Shown here: positions 31,416-38,451 of the stretch, piece after piece
Layout: each line of letters begins with the position of its first letter
Numbering within the stretch: the stretch's first letter is position 1
NCBI RefSeq assembly: GCF_001280125.1
Contig: NZ_LGEG01000284.1
Coordinates: 1 to 41,579, forward strand
Direction of reading: 5' to 3'
DNA length: 41,579 nucleotides
Source: Streptomyces sp. NRRL F-6492
GTDB lineage: Bacteria; Actinomycetota; Actinomycetes; Streptomycetales; Streptomycetaceae
Notes under the pieces: model-generated
Told to the model about the DNA's origin: nothing
The model's input: the letters and a program-made list of their open reading frames with translations, nothing else
The model's database searches: none
Position numbers and translations under genes: made by a program

Positions 31416-32735
31416 ATGCAGAACACCCCTGTCTCGTCGCTGGTCGGGGAGGAGTACGAGGTCGAGGTCGGCCCGGTCGCCCACGGAGGCCACTGCATCG
31501 CCCGTACGGAGGCCGGCCGGGTCCTGTTCGTCCGCCACGCCCTGCCGGGGGAGCGGATCGTCGCCCGCGTCACCGAGGGCGAGGAGACCTCCCGCTTCCT
31601 GCGCGCCGACGCGGTCGAGATCCTCGACCCGTCCAAGGACCGGGTCGAGGCCCCCTGCCCCTTCGCCGGCCCCGGCAAGTGCGGCGGCTGCGACTGGCAG
31701 CACGCCAAGCCCGGCGCCCAGCGCCGCCTCAAGGGCGAGGTCGTCGCGGAGCAGCTCCAGCGGCTCGCCGGGCTCACCCCGGAGGAGGCCGGCTGGGACG
31801 GCACGGTCATGCCGGCCGAGGGCGACAAGCTCCCCGCCGGCGAGGTCCCGCAGTGGCGCACCCGCGTCCAGTACGCGATCGACCCCGAGGGCCGCGCGGG
31901 CCTGCGCAAGCACCGCTCGCACGACGTCGAGGTCATCGACCACTGCATGATCGCCGCGCAGGGCGTCTCGGAGCTCGGCGTCGAGAAGCGCACCTGGGAG
32001 GGCATGGCCTCGGTCGAGGCGATCGCCGCCTCGGGCTCGAACGACCGCCAGGTCATCCTGACTCCGCGCCCCGGCGCCCGCCTCCCCCTCGTCGAGCTCG
32101 ACAAGCCGGTCTCGGTCATGCGCGTCGACGAGAAGGACGGCGGGGTCCACCGCGTCCACGGCCGCGCCTTCGTCCGCGAGCGCGCCGACGAGCGCACCCA
32201 CCGCGTGGGCAGCGGCGGCTTCTGGCAGATCCACCCGAAGGCCGCCGACACCCTGATGAAGGCCGTCATGCAGGGCCTCCTCCCGCGCAAGGGCGACACC
32301 GCCCTCGACCTCTACTGCGGCGTCGGCCTCTTCGCGGGCGCCCTCGCCGACCGCGTCGGCGACCAGGGCGCGGTCCTCGGCATCGAGTCCGGCAAGCGCG
32401 CGGTGGAGGACGCCCGCCACAACCTGGCCGGCTTCCCGCGCGTCCGCATCGAACAGGGCAAGGTCGAATCGGTCCTCCCGCGCACCGGCATCACCGACGT
32501 CGACCTCATCGTCCTGGACCCCCCGCGCGCCGGCGCCGGCAAGCAGACCGTCCACCACCTCACCGGCCTCGGCGCCCGCCGCATCGCCTACGTCGCCTGC
32601 GACCCGGCGGCCCTGGCCCGAGACCTGGGCTACTTCCGGGAGCGGGGGTACCGGGTGCGGACGTTGAGGGCGTTCGATCTGTTTCCGATGACGCACCACG
32701 TGGAGTGCGTGGCGATTCTGGAGCCGGTCAAGTAA
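31416..32735 (+). CDS. TrmA/RlmD-family uracil-C5 RNA methyltransferase
   Basis: The 439-residue enzyme has an N-terminal TRAM domain (about 8-70) and an iron-sulfur site formed by Cys81, Cys89, Cys92 and Cys177 (CPFAGPGKCGGC and DHCMIA). Its Rossmann methyltransferase domain has DLYCGVGLFAG near 298-308, DPPRAGAG at 368-375, the catalytic nucleophile Cys395 in YVACDPAAL and the general base Glu430 in HHVEC. It should make 5-methyluridine in tRNA or rRNA; actinobacterial members are not assigned to a position. The start is ATG 31416 with TTGGAG upstream. It is the last gene of the conserved block (Rv2689c equivalent, recalled). Confidence 0.9.
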   Translation: MQNTPVSSLVGEEYEVEVGPVAHGGHCIARTEAGRVLFVRHALPGERIVARVTEGEETSRFLRADAVEILDPSKDRVEAPCPFAGPGKCGGCDWQHAKPGAQRRLKGEVVAEQLQRLAGLTPEEAGWDGTVMPAEGDKLPAGEVPQWRTRVQYAIDPEGRAGLRKHRSHDVEVIDHCMIAAQGVSELGVEKRTWEGMASVEAIAASGSNDRQVILTPRPGARLPLVELDKPVSVMRVDEKDGGVHRVHGRAFVRERADERTHRVGSGGFWQIHPKAADTLMKAVMQGLLPRKGDTALDLYCGVGLFAGALADRVGDQGAVLGIESGKRAVEDARHNLAGFPRVRIEQGKVESVLPRTGITDVDLIVLDPPRAGAGKQTVHHLTGLGARRIAYVACDPAALARDLGYFRERGYRVRTLRAFDLFPMTHHVECVAILEPVK

Positions 32736-32747
32736 GGCGTCCGGGCT

Positions 32748-32897
32748 GTGGTTTCGCGGGTGCTCGGTCTCTTTCTCTCGTACGTGCCCGTGTGGCGCGG
32801 CATCCTCGTCCGCTGGTGGCTGCTGCCGCCCGCGGTGTTCCTGCTGTTCGGTATCGCGCGGCTGGTCCACGTCGAGTACGCCTGTCCGGTTTCCTGA
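32748..32897 (+). CDS. Possible small membrane protein, 49 residues
   Basis: This open frame starts at GTG 32748, 12 nt after the methyltransferase stop, with AAGG about 10 nt upstream. It encodes a hydrophobic, Trp-rich peptide (SRVLGLFLSYVPVWRGILV and WWLLPPAVFLLFGIARLVH) with one or two membrane helices, ending HVEYACPVS. About 88% of its codons end in G or C, as expected of a real Streptomyces gene, while the flanks are less biased. I recognise no family. It may be a translated small membrane protein or a chance frame. Confidence 0.4.
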   Translation: MVSRVLGLFLSYVPVWRGILVRWWLLPPAVFLLFGIARLVHVEYACPVS

Positions 32898-32956
32898 GGC
32901 GTATCGCGTACGGCTTCCTGGTGGGTGCGGGGTCCTTCTTCGTGGCGGGAAAGCCG

Positions 32957-32991
32957 CCAGGGCCCGGCGGCGTGGTGCCGGCGGGCCCTGG
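32957..32991 (-). terminator. Terminator hairpin for the NmrA-like gene
   Basis: CCAGGGCCCG (32957-32966) pairs with CGGGCCCTGG (32982-32991), with an inner GGC/GCC helix in the loop. It sits 22 nt after the stop of the minus-strand gene. Confidence 0.7.
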
Positions 32992-33012
32992 GGAGGGGGA
33001 GGGGAGGGGGTA

Positions 33013-33660
33013 TCAGTCCGCCACGGCGATGCGGGTCTGGTGGTGCTTGGGGGTCTCCGCCTCGTCGATCAGGGCGACGGCCAGGTCGGCGTAGGAGAGG
33101 TGGCTGGTGCCGTCCTCCTTGGTGAGGAGCTGGTCGCCGCCGACGCGGTAGGTGCCGGTGCGCGGGGTCTGGTCGAGGACCATCGGCGGGGTGACGACCA
33201 GCCAGTCGAGGTCGGTGGTGGCCGAGCGGAAGACCTCCAGGCCGGCGGCGTGGCCCTTGCAGAACTCCAGGAACGCCTCCGGGAAGTCCGGGGTGTCCAT
33301 GACGCGCTGGCCCGGCGCGACCTCCAGGGTGGAGACCAGGCCGACGATCAGGGCGCGCTTCACGCCGGCCTCGGGGAGGCTCTCCAGGAGGGCGTGGGCG
33401 GCGCCGACGAAGAACGGCTCGGGGGCCGCCGTCTGGTCGTAGACCGCGTGGATCGCCACGTCGTGGCCGGCGGCCACCGAGGTGACGCTGCGGACGTTGG
33501 TGATGTCGCCCGCCACGACCTGGACCCGTTCCGCGGCGAGATCGTCGTACTTGGCCGGGTCACGGACCACGGCGGTGACCTCGTGACCGCGGGACACGGC
33601 CTCCTTCACGATCTCACGGCCCGCCTTGCCGCCCGCGCCGAACACCACGATCTTGCTCAT
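33013..33660 (-). CDS. NAD(P)-binding atypical SDR (NmrA/SDR_a5-like)
   Basis: The 215-residue protein starts with IVVFGAGGKAGREIV (glycine loop at 8-14), followed by VVRDP and an NADP-type arginine, the usual opening of the NmrA-like and HSCARG-like atypical SDR family. GDITNVRSV at about 55 and LDWLVVTPPMVLD near 156-168 are also typical. These proteins are quinone or flavin reductases or NADP-sensing regulators. The true catalytic YxxxK is missing, as in the family. ATG 33660 has AAGGAAGG upstream. It is monocistronic, with a promoter at 33720-33749 and a terminator of its own. Confidence 0.85.
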   Translation of the reverse strand: MSKIVVFGAGGKAGREIVKEAVSRGHEVTAVVRDPAKYDDLAAERVQVVAGDITNVRSVTSVAAGHDVAIHAVYDQTAAPEPFFVGAAHALLESLPEAGVKRALIVGLVSTLEVAPGQRVMDTPDFPEAFLEFCKGHAAGLEVFRSATTDLDWLVVTPPMVLDQTPRTGTYRVGGDQLLTKEDGTSHLSYADLAVALIDEAETPKHHQTRIAVAD

Positions 33661-33719
33661 GGGGAATACCTTCCTTCGCCGTAAGGGCACGGGGAATCGG
33701 CCCCGGGGCCCGGAAAACG

Positions 33720-33749
33720 ACGTTAGTCAGGGCCGGTTGTCCGGAGCAA
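33720..33749 (-). promoter_or_regulatory. Candidate promoter of the NmrA-like gene
   Basis: On the minus strand TTGCTC (33744-33749) and TAACGT (33720-33725) are separated by 18 nt. They fit a housekeeping-type promoter about 60 nt before the start codon. Confidence 0.5.
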
Positions 33750-33783
33750 CGGGTGGGGACCCCAGACATTCCTAGGGGGGTGC

Positions 33784-33800
33784 CGGCGCGTCACGCGCCG
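33784..33800 (-). terminator. Hairpin across the stop codon of the LuxR-type regulator
   Basis: CGGCGCG (33784-33790) pairs with CGCGCCG (33794-33800). The 3-nt loop is the TGA stop codon itself on the minus strand. It is a likely terminator or 3' stabiliser. Confidence 0.45.
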
Positions 33801-34861
33801 TCCTCGGAAGGTCCGTCCGGGAAATCGATGTCGTCGGTGTGCGGAACCAGGCCGTGCTCACGGATGAGATATCCGGCCTGCAGCCGGGTCCGGGCCCCGA
33901 TCTCCTGCATGAGTTCGGAGATCCTGCGCTGGCAGGTGCGGGGGGAGATGCCGAGCTGACGGGCGATCGACTTGTCGTCGTGACCGCTCGCCAACATGCG
34001 GAGCAGCGTCTGGTTCAGCGAATCCGATATCGAACGGATCTCATCGCGGTCGAACCGGGGATTGAACGGCTCGGCGGTCACCCACGCCCATTCGAAGGCC
34101 TGCGCGATGAAGTGCGTGATATCGGGATTCTGTACGAGAGCGGCGCCCTGCGGGTTGTCCGGCAGCGAAATGACCGCCGTGCGGGAGTCGTAGATGATCG
34201 CACGCATGAAACCGCTGCCCGTGGTGCGGACTTCGGCTCCTTTGTGGGAGATGCGGTCCACGTACGCGCGGGTGGGCTGGTCGAAGCGGGCCGTGTGCTG
34301 GTAGAGGGTCCGCATCCGCACGCCGCGCTCAAGGACGTAGCTGTCGCGCCGCGCCGCCTCCTCCAGGATGCCGGCGTCCCGCGCCCCGCCGGGCTGGGAG
34401 GTGATGACCTCGTGCTGGCATTCCTCCGCCAGGCGGCTCAGGATGCCGCGCACCGCGTTCAGGTCGTCGATGCGCTCGATCGACGCGTCGCGCTGCGCCT
34501 CGGGCGTGTTGCTCCGGAACAGCGGCATGAGGCTGTGCATCTGCTGCCGGATCTGCTCCAACGCGTACTGCCGGGCCCGCAGCTCCTCGTCGTAGGGGGC
34601 GAGGAGCTGGAGCGAGGCGGACATGGGGTTCACCGCGACGTACTCGTCCCTCGACCCCTGCGCCGGCAGCAGCAGGCGCAGGTGCGTCAGGTCCCTCACC
34701 GTTTCCTCCACCTGTTCGGGGGGAATGTCCAGATCCCGGGCGCAGGTGGGGACGTCGATGCACACGCGGTGGACGGCGTACGTGTAGACCCGATGGGCGA
34801 CAGCGCCGGCCTGCGGGATACCAGAGGTGTCTGGTATGTCGCTGTACGTCACGGATTGCAT
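33791..34861 (-). CDS. LuxR-type HTH regulator with N-terminal winged-helix-like region
   Basis: The 356-residue protein has three parts. The first ~75 residues look like a TrmB/ArsR-type winged helix (VHRVCIDVPTCARDLDIPPEQV). A middle region of ~200 residues contains FMRAIIYDSRTAVISLPDNP. The C-terminal LuxR/GerE-like HTH runs from about 290 to 345 (IARQLGISPRTCQRRISELMQ). No receiver or AHL-binding domain is visible, so its signal is unknown. ATG 34861 is taken; GTG 34852 is an attractive alternative because GAGGGGG lies 9 nt before it. The gene is less GC-biased than its neighbours. It diverges from the small peptide and the LAL regulator and probably controls that locus. Confidence 0.82.
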   Translation of the reverse strand: MQSVTYSDIPDTSGIPQAGAVAHRVYTYAVHRVCIDVPTCARDLDIPPEQVEETVRDLTHLRLLLPAQGSRDEYVAVNPMSASLQLLAPYDEELRARQYALEQIRQQMHSLMPLFRSNTPEAQRDASIERIDDLNAVRGILSRLAEECQHEVITSQPGGARDAGILEEAARRDSYVLERGVRMRTLYQHTARFDQPTRAYVDRISHKGAEVRTTGSGFMRAIIYDSRTAVISLPDNPQGAALVQNPDITHFIAQAFEWAWVTAEPFNPRFDRDEIRSISDSLNQTLLRMLASGHDDKSIARQLGISPRTCQRRISELMQEIGARTRLQAGYLIREHGLVPHTDDIDFPDGPSEDGA

Positions 34862-34892
34862 CCCCCTCAACTTTCGGTCAGTCAGCAACTGG

Positions 34893-34898
34893 ATCCTA
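34893..34898 (-). promoter_or_regulatory. -10 box for the LuxR-type regulator
   Basis: On the minus strand this reads TAGGAT, a near-ideal Streptomyces -10, about 32 nt before the start codon. No clear -35 is seen. Confidence 0.5.
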
Positions 34899-34914
34899 CG
34901 GTCTCGCGAAGGGG

Positions 34915-34981
34915 ACCGATTTTTTTGTGATGATTGAGCGGAGGCGGTTCCCGCTGGTCAAGCGGGTCGCCCACGTAGCAT
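34915..34981. promoter_or_regulatory. Divergent control region with T-tract, inverted repeat and -10
   Basis: A run of seven T and an AT-rich stretch (34920-34936) are unusual here. CCCGCT at 34950-34955 and AGCGGG at 34961-34966 form an inverted repeat over GGTCA. TAGCAT at 34976-34981 is a plausible plus-strand -10, giving a start near 34988 for the peptide gene. Confidence 0.45.
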
Positions 34982-35015
34982 CGTGTTCATCTGTCAGTTA
35001 CATGGGGGGTATCTG

Positions 35016-35177
35016 ATGAGTCATTTCAGTCATGCCGTGCGCGCCGCTTCCACCTTTCTCCTGGTGTGCGCCGCACTCGTAGGAATCTCCTTCTCGCACC
35101 AGATCCACGACGACATCCGCGCAGTCTCCGTACCGGTGGCCACCGGTGACGACAAAGACGATCAGGGCTGGGGATGA
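35016..35177 (+). CDS. Small peptide with hydrophobic N-terminus and acidic C-terminus, possible exported signal or precursor
   Basis: The 53-residue product has a short basic start (MSHFSHAVRAAS), a hydrophobic core at about 12-26 (TFLLVCAALVGISFS) and a polar, acidic tail ending GDDKDDQGWG. This is the layout of a Sec-type signal peptide or N-terminal anchor followed by ~25 exposed residues. GGGGGG ends 6 nt before ATG 35016, and a -10 (TAGCAT) lies upstream; an in-frame GTG at 34983 falls before the predicted transcript start. It sits between two LuxR-family regulators and 79 nt before the second. I do not recognise a RiPP leader or core. It could be a secreted signalling peptide, a RiPP-like precursor for the P450 and SDR, or a small membrane regulator. 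Confidence 0.65.
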   Translation: MSHFSHAVRAASTFLLVCAALVGISFSHQIHDDIRAVSVPVATGDDKDDQGWG

Positions 35178-35256
35178 TCCCCTGTCCGGCACGTGGACGT
35201 GACGGTGACTTCTTAGGCCGGGAACGCCCGGTATCGCGACACTGGGGGGAGGCCTG

Positions 35257-37587
35257 ATGGCCTCTATGCAATCCACATTCGGGTGGAAAGTACTTCGCGA
35301 CATACTGGCCGACGCGACTGCGGAATACGGCAGGACCGCACTGGTGACAGGGCCCGTCGCGGCCGGAAAGACCACACTGCTCGACGAGTTCGCCGCATAC
35401 GCCGCCACACGGGACGTCCGGGTACTCCGGGCGGACTGCTCACCGTTCGGTGACACCGGACCGCTCGCCGTCGGCCGACAACTGCTCGGCGAGCGCACCC
35501 CGGACACCGATCGGGGCATCACGGCGACGGTCGCGGAAATCCTGCGCATGGCGCGGGACGCGACCGTACTCGTCCGCGTCGACGACCTCCGCTACGCGGA
35601 CCCCGCGTCCGCACGGCTGATCACCCGGCTGTCGTCCGACATCGCCGACCGCCGGGTGCTCGTCGTCGCCGCCGACCGCACCAACTCGCCCTACGGATCC
35701 CACTGGCTGGCCGACGAACTCGCCGGCCGGTCCACCTTCCGCAAGATCTCCCTCACCTCGCTCACCGCCGAGCAGGTGCGGGACCTCGCCGCGGACTTCG
35801 GCGTCCGGCTCACCCCGGACGCCGCCTCCCGCACGCTCCGGCTCTCCAACGGCAACCTGCTCATCACCACGGCCCTGCTGCGCGACTTCGCCGGCGGCAG
35901 GACCGTCGTGGGCGCCGCCTACGCACAAGCGGTCCTGGAGTGCCTGCACCGGCTCGACCCCGAAGTGCGCGAGATCGCCGAGGCGATCGCCGTGGCCGGC
36001 GACAGCCGTTCACCCCGGCTGATCGCCGAACTCGCCGCCACCGAGACCACCGCCGTGGAGGAAGCCACGCGCGACCTCGTCGCCGCCGGCCTCCTCGCCG
36101 ACGGCGGATTCCGCCACCCCGTCGCACGGGCGGCGGTCCTCGGCTACATCCCGCGCAAACGACGGGCCCACCTCGGCCGGCAGACCGCCGTCGCCCTCAA
36201 CGCCGACGGCGTGTCGGCCGAGGACGCGGCCCAGTGGCTGGAGTCCTTCGAGAACGGGTTCGTCTCCGCACACCTGCCCGAGCGCCACTCGGGCGAGGAG
36301 TTCAGGGTCTCCGGCCACCGGCCGGAGACCCTGTGGGAGGCCCGCGACATCGTCGGCACCATCGACCGGGGCATCCACGACCTCACCTCGCGCGAGAACC
36401 GGCGCGTCACCGACCTGGAGGCCGGCAAGCTCCTGGTCGCCGCCGAATTCCCCGGCCTCCTCCGGCAGGCCGTCGGCAACCGCGCCCCCCGCACGAGGAT
36501 CGACACCACCTCCGTACCCGACGCCCGCTACGCCGCGGCCTGGTCGCTCGCCGGCACCCTGACCGGCCGCACCGACCCGCGGCAGACCACCGGCCTCGCC
36601 GAGCAGGCCCTCGAACGCAGCATCTTCACCGACGAGACGGCTCCCGCCGTCCTCGCCGCGCTGTGGGCACAGATCCACAGCGGCGCACCCGAACAGGCCC
36701 GCGCCTGGTGCGACCGCTTCCTCACCGACGCACAGGGCGACGACATCACACCGTGGCGGGCCCAGCTCACCGCCTTGCGAGCCGAGAGCGCCCTCGCCCT
36801 CGGCGACCCCACGGCGGCCGTCACCGACGCCGGCCAAGCCCTGAGACAACTGCCCGCCCGCCGCTGGGGCGTACGCATCGGCGGCCCGCTCGCCACCCTC
36901 GTACTCGCCCACACCCTCCTCGGCACACCGGACGAAACGGCCGTCCTGCTGCGCCGCCGCGTACCCGCGTCCATGTACGAGACCCGCTACGGACTCGGCT
37001 ACCTCTACGCCCGCGGCCACCACCACCTGGCCCAGGGCGACCACCTGCCGGCCCTGGCCGACTTCCTCCGCTGCGGACGCGTCCTCGCCGACTGGGACCT
37101 CGACCGCGGCTGGCGGATGCCCTGGCAGCTGTCGGCCGCCGCGACGTACATGGCCATGGGCGACTACAGCCAGTCCGTGGAGTACATCGTCCAGTCGCTG
37201 GACCGGCCCTGGCAGGCCACCTTCGACGACGGGCCCGGCGAAACCCGCTTCGACCTGCGCGAAGCCATCTTCGAACACCTGCGGGAAGCCACCGGCACCC
37301 CGACGCTGCCCACGGTCGTCGCCGGACTGCGCAGCGGCGACCTGATCCAGAACCGCGACCACGCCGACGTGCCGCGGTACAAGATCTACGACCGCAACGC
37401 CGTCTGCCTCCAGCAGCTCAGCCCCTCCGAGCGGCGCGTCGCCGTCCTCGCCGCGCAGGGCATCTCCAACCAGAAGATCGCCCGCGAACTGTCGGTGACC
37501 GTCAGCACCGTCGAACAGCACCTCACCCGCACCTACCGCAAGCTCCAGCTCGCCGACCGCCAGGAGCTCCGCTCCCGGCTCGGCTGA
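35257..37587 (+). CDS. LAL-type (large ATPase, LuxR) transcriptional regulator
   Basis: The 776-residue protein begins with an AAA-type ATPase domain: Walker A GPVAAGKTTLL at about 33-43 and Walker B in TVLVRVDDLRYAD. A long helical, TPR-like central region follows (for example LEQALERSIF, LALGDPTAAVTDAGQAL, HHLAQGDHLPALADFLRC). It ends with a canonical LuxR HTH (LSPSERRVAVLAAQGISNQK and STVEQHL) in the last ~60 residues. LAL proteins are cluster-situated activators in Streptomyces secondary metabolism. ATG 35257 has GGGGGGAGG 4 nt upstream. It probably activates the SDR-P450-ferredoxin-exporter genes. A 10-bp hairpin separates it from the SDR gene. Confidence 0.9.
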   Translation: MASMQSTFGWKVLRDILADATAEYGRTALVTGPVAAGKTTLLDEFAAYAATRDVRVLRADCSPFGDTGPLAVGRQLLGERTPDTDRGITATVAEILRMARDATVLVRVDDLRYADPASARLITRLSSDIADRRVLVVAADRTNSPYGSHWLADELAGRSTFRKISLTSLTAEQVRDLAADFGVRLTPDAASRTLRLSNGNLLITTALLRDFAGGRTVVGAAYAQAVLECLHRLDPEVREIAEAIAVAGDSRSPRLIAELAATETTAVEEATRDLVAAGLLADGGFRHPVARAAVLGYIPRKRRAHLGRQTAVALNADGVSAEDAAQWLESFENGFVSAHLPERHSGEEFRVSGHRPETLWEARDIVGTIDRGIHDLTSRENRRVTDLEAGKLLVAAEFPGLLRQAVGNRAPRTRIDTTSVPDARYAAAWSLAGTLTGRTDPRQTTGLAEQALERSIFTDETAPAVLAALWAQIHSGAPEQARAWCDRFLTDAQGDDITPWRAQLTALRAESALALGDPTAAVTDAGQALRQLPARRWGVRIGGPLATLVLAHTLLGTPDETAVLLRRRVPASMYETRYGLGYLYARGHHHLAQGDHLPALADFLRCGRVLADWDLDRGWRMPWQLSAAATYMAMGDYSQSVEYIVQSLDRPWQATFDDGPGETRFDLREAIFEHLREATGTPTLPTVVAGLRSGDLIQNRDHADVPRYKIYDRNAVCLQQLSPSERRVAVLAAQGISNQKIARELSVTVSTVEQHLTRTYRKLQLADRQELRSRLG

Positions 37588-37595
37588 TCCACGAC

Positions 37596-37620
37596 GCCGC
37601 CGGGCACACCGCCCGGCGGC
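37596..37620 (+). terminator. 10-bp hairpin between the LAL regulator and SDR genes
   Basis: GCCGCCGGGC (37596-37605) pairs perfectly with GCCCGGCGGC (37611-37620) around ACACC. There is no T-run, so it may be a partial terminator or an RNA-processing and stability element. Confidence 0.6.
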
Positions 37621-37646
37621 ACAGGAAACAACAGCAGAGGCACACG

Positions 37647-38420
37647 ATGGATTTCGGACTCAAGGACAAAGTCGTCGTCGTCACCGGCGCCAGCGGGGGC
37701 ATCGGCCGGGCGACCGCCACGGCCTTCGCCGCGGAGGGCGCCCGGGTCGTCGCCACGTACCACAGCAACCCCGCCGGGGCGAAGGAGACGGTACGCCGGG
37801 CCGAACTCGGCGACGGCACCGGCGAGGTCGTCGCCGAACGGCTCGACCAGGGGGACCCCGCCTCCATCACCCGCCTGCTGAACGCCGTGGGGGAGCGCTG
37901 GGGCGCCGTCGACGTCCTCGTCAACAACGCCGTCGCGCTGCCCGACTTCCCCCGCCCCGGCGAACTCTTCGAGACCGAGCCGCCGGAGCGCTTCGCCGCG
38001 TCCCTCCAGGCCAACCTCCTCGGCCCCTACCTCCTCAGCCGCGCCGTCGTCGGCCCCATGCGCGCCTCCGGCTGGGGCCGCATCGTGCACGTCTCCTCCA
38101 CCTTCGCGGAGGACGGCTACCCCGGCCGCGCCGCCTACGCCAGCGCCAAGGCGGGCCTCCACGGACTGACCCGCGTGATGTCCCGCGAACTCGGCCGCGC
38201 CGGCATCCTCACCAACGTCGTCCTGCCCGGCTTCACCCCCGGCGACAAGCAGATGTCACCGGCCCTGCTCAACTACACCGCCGACGCCGCGGCCACCAAG
38301 CGGAACACCGACCCCGAGGACGTCGCCCGCACCATCGTCTTCCTCTGCTCCCGGGCCAACACCAACATCACCGGAGAGCTGGTCCGCGTCGACGGCCACT
38401 TCCTCACCCCGGCGCCCTGA
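37647..38420 (+). CDS. Short-chain dehydrogenase/reductase (FabG-like)
   Basis: The 257-residue classical SDR has the nucleotide loop TGASGGIG at 13-20, NNAV (93-96) in place of the usual NNAG, catalytic Ser150/151, and Tyr164-x3-Lys168 in YASAK. It should oxidise or reduce a hydroxyl/keto group with NAD(P)H. The substrate-loop sequence (FTPGDKQMSPALLN) has no recognised specificity. ATG 37647 follows AGAGG. It lies between the LAL regulator and the P450, 31 nt before the latter, so it probably works on the same compound. Confidence 0.9.
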   Translation: MDFGLKDKVVVVTGASGGIGRATATAFAAEGARVVATYHSNPAGAKETVRRAELGDGTGEVVAERLDQGDPASITRLLNAVGERWGAVDVLVNNAVALPDFPRPGELFETEPPERFAASLQANLLGPYLLSRAVVGPMRASGWGRIVHVSSTFAEDGYPGRAAYASAKAGLHGLTRVMSRELGRAGILTNVVLPGFTPGDKQMSPALLNYTADAAATKRNTDPEDVARTIVFLCSRANTNITGELVRVDGHFLTPAP

Positions 38421-38451
38421 GCGGCCCCCTCACACCGGATCGGAGACACCC

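Noticed and set aside
29796..32870. A 1024-codon minus-strand frame opposite the APC transporter and RNA methyltransferase
   Set aside because: It is the same shadow effect; the product is low-complexity Asp/Glu/Gly and no family motif appears.
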